DNA of 64,000 nucleotides, from contig MU400526.1 in the NCBI GenBank assembly GCA_022578965.1, forward strand, positions 62,001 through 126,000, in the 5' to 3' direction. The stretch comes from Xylaria sp. FL1777. Lineage: Eukaryota; Ascomycota; Sordariomycetes; Xylariales; Xylariaceae. The notes under the pieces were generated by a model. The model was given only the letters and a program-made list of their open reading frames with translations, was not told the origin of the DNA and did not search any database. Shown piece by piece: positions 57,190 to 64,000 of the stretch. The position numbers were made by a program, and so were the translations under genes. Each line of letters opens with the position of its first letter. The first letter of the stretch is position 1.

Positions 57190-59035
57190 AGTCAGTTCTT
57201 TCCATCAGTTGAGGTTCTCATGGGCCACCTTTTTTTCTTGCTATATTTGGAAGCACGGCCTAAAAAGCATCGGGTTGGAGTTTTTGTGGGAATATTGCAA
57301 CTTTGTTTCCTGGCCAGGCGTTTGGGACACGGCGGAAAGTCTCTAGGCACAGATTCTTCTCAGCATGTGGAATGATACATGATACGCGTTTTTAGAAGGA
57401 GAACGACATGTGTGGAGGAGATGGGAAGGAGACATCATCTTGATAGAAGTCTCTTCATACCCCCGTTTACACAGCACTCGGTATTCGAGGTTGGGAGGAT
57501 ATGTTCGCTTAATTGGCCAGACCCTGGAAAGCAGCGAGAGCCGCCATATGTAGTCACGGCGACGGTGAGGCGGATGAATGGATGAAAGATCCAACTGCAT
57601 GAGAACGAGGGATAACCTACCAAACAAGATACCTACTCATTGATGGATAGTGATAGGACCTGGGTTGTACTTCGACAGGTATTAACATAATAAAGGTCTT
57701 TCCAAAGCAGTCACTGACACCGCGTTTCTAACAAAAGGCTCGGGGCCATTCTAATGTCTGGGATAGTTCGGTGTGCTGCTTAGTAGTGGCCCACAGGTTA
57801 GGAGTACCACCAGATATACTCTATGATTTATACCATCTGTTTTGGAACAGAGGGTGTATATGATTGGAGTTCGTGCGCGGAGCATTCGGTGGTTACATTG
57901 TGACGGTTGAGGACCCGGTGATGGCACTGCAGGGATGCGAGCAGCATTGCAGGGAGCGTCGGGAGGGGGAGGGGGCTCTATAAGTAGCATCGGGAGCGGG
58001 CGATGACATCCTCGTGCATCTAGAGCGAGCGCTGCACATGCTTATCATCCGACTGTGGAATGATGGCGATGTCAGAAAATATCTACGCAGTAGTCTAGTC
58101 TGATCCTGTGTAGCTTATCTCGTGTTGTTATTACGGGGATTGGCCTACGCTATACCTAGCTACCTATGTAGGCTCGGTGTGCTTGGAGAGGGGGAGGGGT
58201 GATATATCTTATGTACTGTAGTCTCCATTGGATAGGTAGCTGCGCCATTGTTATAGATAGAATACCTAACTTGACAGGTCTTCGAAGAAAGTCTATTTAA
58301 TCATAGGATGAATATGTTTACATGTACCGTTTTCCTACAGTTTTTTTTTTCGATGTAGTGAGTAGGTAGGTATTATATCCACTGTTAGTCATACCTAGTA
58401 GTAGTATATCTTGTTGGTCCTCCTTCAAACAGGTATGCATCATAGAAGAGCAGAAGGCTGTGTTACAATTATCTATGTATGCTTAGAAACTTGCAGCTCT
58501 TGTGACCTGAAATAGGTGGTGAGATATGTAATTTGGTAGGATTGATTCACAGGAGCATGGAGCAAAACAGTTGACGTCGATATAGTATACGTCATCGGGG
58601 TACTACATGTCTACTAAGTGGCCTAGCAGACCCTTTCCGCTTAGGTACTGTGTGTATCAGTGTATCAGTGCATCAGTGCAGTAACGGTTACCTAATAAGC
58701 TACCTGTTAGTTACCTACCATAACACCTCCTCACGTCTGCTAACGCACTTCGATTCGCATGCATGCGTGTCACCTGCATTGTCTACAGCCCAGTACATAG
58801 CACTAGGTAGGTGTCGTCCACATCAATCCTAGCCAGAAGCTTCAACTTCGTCATTGTGCTTCTTGAGCTTAGATTGAATCTCTTCCGTTGGACGGCTCTG
58901 CAGGTTTAGGTTTCATCCTTTCTCCTCCTTTATGTTTCTCTACCGTGCCGTTTTTCTATCAACCCATTCACTCATCCCTATCTCTCCTGATGTGCGACCC
59001 GCCCTCCTTCTTTTCTACCTTGGCCAGCGTCCTCG

Positions 59036-59044
59036 TATATAAAT
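59036..59044 (+). promoter_or_regulatory. TATA element of phosphorylase gene
   Basis: TATATAAAT lies about 510 nt upstream of the start codon and is followed by a pyrimidine-rich leader. Inducible storage-carbohydrate genes often have strong TATA boxes. The start of transcription is inferred. Confidence 0.4.
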
Positions 59045-59208
59045 AATAGAGTGCATTGAACAAACATTACTATCCAGTCGCCCTGCTCTCTTCTCTCGTG
59101 TCTATCTTCTTCCTTCTAAGATAATATAGATATCTCTCGTCTTTATTTATCCCATCTCCCAACCCCCCTCGGTCCTCTCCTCATCTTTCGTCTCTTCCTC
59201 TATTTGGA

Positions 59209-59225
59209 CTGCTGCTGCTGCTGCT
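59209..59225. repeat. CTG trinucleotide run in the leader
   Basis: Five to six CTG units lie in the probable 5' UTR of the glycogen phosphorylase gene. Confidence 0.85.
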
Positions 59226-59554
59226 ATTGCCCGGTTGCGGATAGCCTCTAGCAACAGAGACGCCCGCCTAGAACATCTCCACCCCGATCGACCGATCGCT
59301 AGTTAGCACCAACGGTGGGCGCCCTTCTCCTACGCAGTAGCTCCAAATGCCCCGGCCAAGACATACCCCACGCCCCTCATTCCATGCCTAAGCTCGTGTA
59401 GTTGCGAGGGGTTATGAGGATGTGGCAGTAGCATATTTATGTTTCGATAGACTTCTTCTCGTTAATTTTGTGTTTTTAATTTTGTTTTTCTGCCTTGTTC
59501 TAGAGCTAACTGCCTACTTTTGCCCTAAAGTCCTGTGTAGCCCGACCCGACAAG

Positions 59555-62500
59555 ATGACTTCTACGGAGCACTTCATACCCACGAGGGAACGGCGGCCCT
59601 CCGTAGGAGTGCCTATTGTCGACATCGTCGGCTCAGTAGGACCTGCTGGCATCTCTCGACCCAAACACAAGCGCACTTTTACCGGTTTCGGTGCCGGCGA
59701 AATCAAGAGCGTAGAAGGTTAGTTGCAAAAGCAGCCTTACCATGATTGAGACTATATATACATCTTCTAGAAACGAAGTAGCAGCTTTCTCGTTCTCCCC
59801 TCTAACATATCTTCTGCTGTCTAGCTTCTATTCCTGAGCCTCAGCGTGAAGCCTGGACTAAGCACGAGTTTACTGGGTTCCAAAATAAGGATGATTTCGA
59901 GAGAGAAGTTGTCCGTCATGTCGAAACCACTTTGGCTCGAAGCATATACAATTGCGACGAGTCAGCTGCGTACTCGGCTGCCAGTCTAGCTTTTCGAGAC
60001 CGTTTAGTAAAGGACTGGAACAAGACTCAGCAACGGCAGACATTGGCCGATAGTAAGCGTGTTTACTATCTCAGTTTAGAGTTCCTAAGTAAGTAACTCT
60101 CGGAGTTATTTCCTCTCGCATATTTCGAGCTCCCTTTCTAGCTACAATCGCACTCTGGAAGCTCCCCGCTGCCAGAGCGCCCTCACAACGAGAATTACTA
60201 ACCTCAGGTGTCGAACACTTGTATAAACGTGTCGGTCCGTGCCCCTAAGCCTTAAATTTCAAGATAAACGAGGCTTGCCTAGGCCGGGATAAAAGACAGA
60301 TGCTAAAGGCAGTAACAACCTGAAAAGGTTCTGAGAGAACAAGTTTGCGCTTGGGCTTGTAAAGTACACTTATATACTTCAGATTATAAGGATTAGGGGC
60401 TTGGACTGACCCGGATGTTATACACACATGTGTATCAGAGCCCTCACGTCTGGATCCTTAGATTCTTATCCCATATCGTCGTTATGCCGATTCTACTTAG
60501 AGATCTCGACTAATGTTTCTTTGCACGCAGTGGGTCGGGCATTCGACAATGCGATGCTCAATCTCGGCGCCAAGAATGTTGCTAAAGGTATAGTGATCCC
60601 CTATTTGGTGAACTCAGGTTAACCAATGCTAATCAAACTTTATAGAGGGGCTTGCTGAGCTAGGCTTCCGCATCGAAGACATTATAGGACAGGAGCATGA
60701 CGCTGCATTGGGTAATGGCGGTTTAGGGAGACTAGCAGCATGCTTCCTCGATAGCATGGCCACATTGAACTACCCCGCGTGGGGCTATGGATTGAGATAT
60801 CGCTATGGCATCTTCAAACAAGAGATCATTGATGGGTATCAAGTCGAAGTGCCTGACTATTGGCTTGACTTCAATCCCTGGGAATTCCCCAGGCACGATG
60901 TTACTGTTCCTGTGAGCTACCTACGACCGAAGCATTATTAAACTAGGGATGGGACTGATATTGCTGCAGATACAATTTTACGGCCAGGTTAGCAAGAGCC
61001 AGGACGAGAATGGAAAGACAGTAGCCAAGTGGGAAGGTGGTGAAATAGTCATCGCCGTTGCTTACGACGTTCCTACTCCTGGGTATGATACCCCTTCTAC
61101 TAATAACTTGCGACTGTGGTCTAGCAAAGCCGCTAGCGGCGAGTTCGACTTCCAGAAATTCAATAGCGGTGACTATGAAAGCTCGGTAGCCGACCAGCAG
61201 AGGGCCGAAACCATCAGCGCTGTGCTATATCCCAACGATAATCTAGACCGAGGAAAGGAGCTACGTCTCAAGCAGCAGTATTTTTGGGTTGCGGCGTCAT
61301 TACATGACATCGTCCGTCGATTCAAGAAATCCAAGCGAAAGTGGAACGAGTTTGCAGACCAGGTTGCTATTCAGCTCAATGATACCCATCCCACACTTGC
61401 CATTGTTGAATTGCAACGCATCCTGATCGATCTTGAAGGCCTTGAGTGGGATGAGGCGTGGGATATTGTTACGTCAACTGTGAGTATTACTCTTGTGGGA
61501 TTAATGGAGTAAGTAATAACGGTCGATTAGTTTGGTTATACGAACCATACTGTCCTTCCCGAAGCCCTCGAGAAATGGCCAGTCGGCTTAATACAGCATC
61601 TCCTACCCCGTCACCTTCAAATTATCTATGATATCAATCTTTTCTTCCTCCAGTCGGTCGAAAAGCGATTCCCCAACGACAGAGATCTGCTACGCCAAGT
61701 CTCTATCATTGAGGAGTCTCAGCCGAAGATGGTCCGAATGGCATACTTGGCTGTCGTCGGGTCTCACAAGGTCAACGGCGTAGCCGAACTTCACTCTGAT
61801 CTGATCCAGACAACTATTTTTAGGGATTTCGTTACCATATTCGGCAAGGACAAGTTCACCAACGTCACAAATGGCATCACACCGAGGAGATGGCTTCACC
61901 AAGCCAACCCTCGATTGTCCGAGCTGATTGCTAGCAAGACTGACGGCTACCAGTTCTTGAATGACCTTGCTCTTCTAAATCGGCTAGAGCTATTTGTTGA
62001 TGACAAAGAGTTCCGAAAAGAGTGGGCAGAGATCAAGTATGCTAACAAAGTCCGTCTCGCGAAGTACATCAAAACTACATTAGATATCAGTGTAAACCCA
62101 GCTGCGTTGTTCGATGTCCAAGTCAAAAGGATCCACGAGTATAAGCGACAACAACTCAATATATTTGGCGTCATCCATCGGTATTTGACTCTGAAGGCTA
62201 TGAGTCCTGAAGAAAGAAAGAAACAGCAACCCCGTGTTTCCATATTTGGTGGGAAAGCCGCCCCAGGTTACTGGATGGCCAAGCAAATTATCCATCTTAT
62301 CAACAATGTCGGAAGCCTCGTCAATAAAGATCCTGACATTGGCGATTTTCTAAAAGTCATCTTCCTCGAAGACTATAATGTGAGCAAAGCCGAGATGATC
62401 ATACCTGCCTCGGACCTGAGTGAGCATATCTCTACAGCTGGCACAGAGTAAGTCATCCTGATCAATTCAACAAATAATTTAATAGAACATTCAACTGAGG

Positions 62501-63039
62501 AGGTTTTAGGGCATCCGGAACTAGTAACATGAAATTCGTTCTGAATGGTGGATTAATTATCGGTACTTGTGACGGCGCCAACGTAGGTCGAACTCGTGTT
62601 AACCACCAGCTTCGAAAATCGTGCTGATTGTTTCTAGATCGAAATTACACGCGAAATCGGCGAGGACAATATATTCCTATTCGGAACTCTCTCTGAGGAC
62701 GTCGAGGACTTGCGCCACGCGCACACGTACGGAGAGCACCCTATCGACCCAGAGTTAAACAAAGTATTCGAAGCAATTCAAGGAGGCATGTTCGGAGAAC
62801 CCGATGACTTCAATGCTATGATATCTGCCGTTCGTAATCATGGCGACTATTACCTAGTATCCGACGATTTCCAGTCCTACATTGACACCCACAAGATAAT
62901 CGACGAGGAATACCAAAACCAGGAAGAATGGATCACCAAGTGTATTCGCAGCGTCGCCCGCATGGGCTTTTTCAGCTCTGATCGGTGCATAAACGAATAC
63001 GCAGAGGGTATTTGGAACATCGAGCCATTAGCCGTTTAG
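59555..63039 (+). CDS. GPH1: Glycogen phosphorylase
   Basis: This PLP enzyme releases glucose-1-phosphate from glycogen ends in the cytosol. Eight exons (59555-59717, 59825-60088, 60531-60587, 60646-60911, 60970-61479, 61531-62447, 62510-62582, 62638-63039) give 883 aa with all phases matching. The N-terminal [16 protein letters not shown] aligns with the regulatory phosphothreonine region of yeast Gph1 (R-x-x-T-G-F), so Thr43 is a likely phosphosite. [67 protein letters not shown] and [12 protein letters not shown] follow. [13 protein letters not shown] and the PLP-lysine region ASGTSNMKF (Lys about 734) complete the catalytic site. The second intron is 442 nt against about 50-110 for the others because of an inverted-repeat insert. 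Intact. Confidence 0.95.
60213..60436. mobile_element. MITE-like inverted-repeat insert in GPH1 intron 2
   Basis: The left arm (about 60213-60270) and right arm (about 60375-60436) are imperfect inverted repeats. Left GTCGGTCCGTGCCCCTAAG pairs with the complement of CTTGGACTGAC and ATTAGGGG on the right. The match extends outward through TGTATAA/TTATACA and inward through CCTTA/TAAGG. Arms are about 55-60 nt. No coding capacity. The ends and target duplication are unclear, and it is unrelated to the element at 48.6 kb. Confidence 0.6.
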
Positions 63040-64000
63040 AAGTACCGGTCAAGAAATAGCGATCAGAGGCTTAGAAGTTGCCTTTTCGGTCTTTTCTGTT
63101 TTGTTATGACCCTACGGTACTACGTATTTCCGAATACAATATTTGGTAATGCAGGTCGAGGCAGATTCAATGATTGCTTCGGGGAAGTGGTAGCTTAATT
63201 GGAGAATGTAGCTTTCCCGGCACCAGGAATTTGTGCTGGATACTCATGCGAGAGCAATACTCTAAGAACGAGTTTGTCAACAATAGTCGTTTAGTACGAC
63301 CAATTTCATATTTTCACGACGTAATTATTATGACGGTTAAGCCTCAAAACTGTAGACACTTAGTGTCCTCATTTCCGTCTCATCAGTAACTCTCAGCTAA
63401 TACAAGATAACGTCCGTAGAGGTTTCGTCCTATACTATATCGACATCATTATACCTATAATGAGTCCCGTATAGTAAGTCTATTTATTAGGAAAAGGGGG
63501 CGGGGCATTGTATGAGAGGCGGAGTATAGAAGTGATCTGTTGCGAGTCAGGTGCTTCGGACTACAGACCTACTGTGCTTGCTTCAAACTTTTCCTAGTGT
63601 CTGTAGCTTTGTATGAGAAGACCTACCTCTATGATTAGGTGGAGGATTTGTCATTAAGTCAACCGAGAATCACTCTGTAGCTTATTACATCAATGTACCA
63701 GACACCCGTCCGATAAAATTGACCACCTGCGAGAATATGAAGACTGCTGCTATCAAGTGTCCTGCCTTGTTGTTAGGCTAAGAAAGCAAGTATGTCATAC
63801 TTAACTTGATGTTGTTTTCCTTTGTTGACGTCCTAGTTACAAAGGCAAAACCCCCTTAAAGCTGCCCACGCGTTAACCACCTCAAATAAGGTATCCTGCG
63901 AGTAACTGCTGCCTTTAAGGGACAGGCAATCATATGAAAACGAAGGCATTGATGATTGAAGTCTAATTTAGCTATATTGTAACTGAGAAATAAAGCCGTG
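63040..64000. other. Intergenic, downstream of glycogen phosphorylase
   Basis: The 3' flank of the phosphorylase gene. No supported gene. CCCTTAAAG near 63854 and its inverse CTTTAAGGG near 63912 form a short inverted pair. The window ends in noncoding sequence. Confidence 0.45.

Larger units (their letters stand above)
57190..59554. other. Intergenic, upstream of glycogen phosphorylase
   Basis: The G-alpha 3' flank, followed by about 1.5 kb of probable phosphorylase promoter and leader. It contains two AGGGG (STRE-like) motifs at 58189-58199, a tandem ATCAGTG repeat near 58654-58680, a TATA element and a CTG run. No gene is supported. Confidence 0.5.

Overview
The window looks like nuclear DNA of a filamentous ascomycete (Pezizomycotina, most likely Sordariomycetes). 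Genes are monocistronic and carry short spliceosomal introns, mostly 50-110 nt, with GTAAGT-like donors and CTAAC/CTGAC-like branch points. The recognisable proteins are typical of this group: a group III G-alpha subunit, an APSES/KilA-N regulator related to Xbp1, a germinal-centre kinase, a GPI-anchored GH76 wall enzyme and a siderophore transporter. I see no rRNA, tRNA or CRISPR array. The species cannot be fixed from the sequence alone. Every multi-exon model here was built by eye from splice motifs and reading-frame continuity, and has no transcript support.

Layout: 1-2.6 kb, a reticulon-like ER protein. 2.6-8.2 kb, gene-poor, with microsatellites and one decayed reading frame. 8.2-10.3 kb, the Xbp1-like regulator. 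11.4-14.6 kb, the Hsp90 co-chaperone CNS1 and histidinol-phosphate aminotransferase HIS5 (both minus). 15.25-15.84 kb, an internally deleted histidyl-tRNA synthetase pseudogene. 16.3-18.1 kb, GH76 mannosidase. 19.6-21.4 kb, amino-acid permease. 23.4-23.7 kb, a possible small secreted Cys-rich protein. 24.4-26.8 kb, a siderophore transporter preceded by two perfect iron-GATA sites. 29.9-30.9 kb, a 3-hydroxyisobutyrate-dehydrogenase-like enzyme. 33.5-35.7 kb, a Ste20/GCK kinase. 36.1-37.4 kb, an unrecognised coiled-coil gene with an in-frame TAG. 38.2-39.5 kb, IDH1. 40.4-41.1 kb, a GNAT acetyltransferase. 44.6-47.6 kb, an SH3 protein. 47.6-55.8 kb, an 8 kb gene-poor block with a MITE. 55.8-57.2 kb, G-alpha. 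59.6-63.0 kb, glycogen phosphorylase with a MITE-like insert in an intron.

The genes do not form a biosynthetic cluster. They are mostly housekeeping (histidine synthesis, TCA cycle, glycogen breakdown, chaperone, ER shaping), signalling (G-alpha, GCK kinase, APSES regulator) and surface or uptake functions (GH76, amino-acid permease, siderophore transporter). The most informative points beyond ordinary annotation are the paired ATCTGATAA sites upstream of the siderophore transporter, the deleted histidyl-tRNA synthetase relic beside HIS5, the nonsense codon in the coiled-coil gene, and two separate short inverted-repeat elements, one of them inside the glycogen phosphorylase gene. I found no convincing new multi-gene system.
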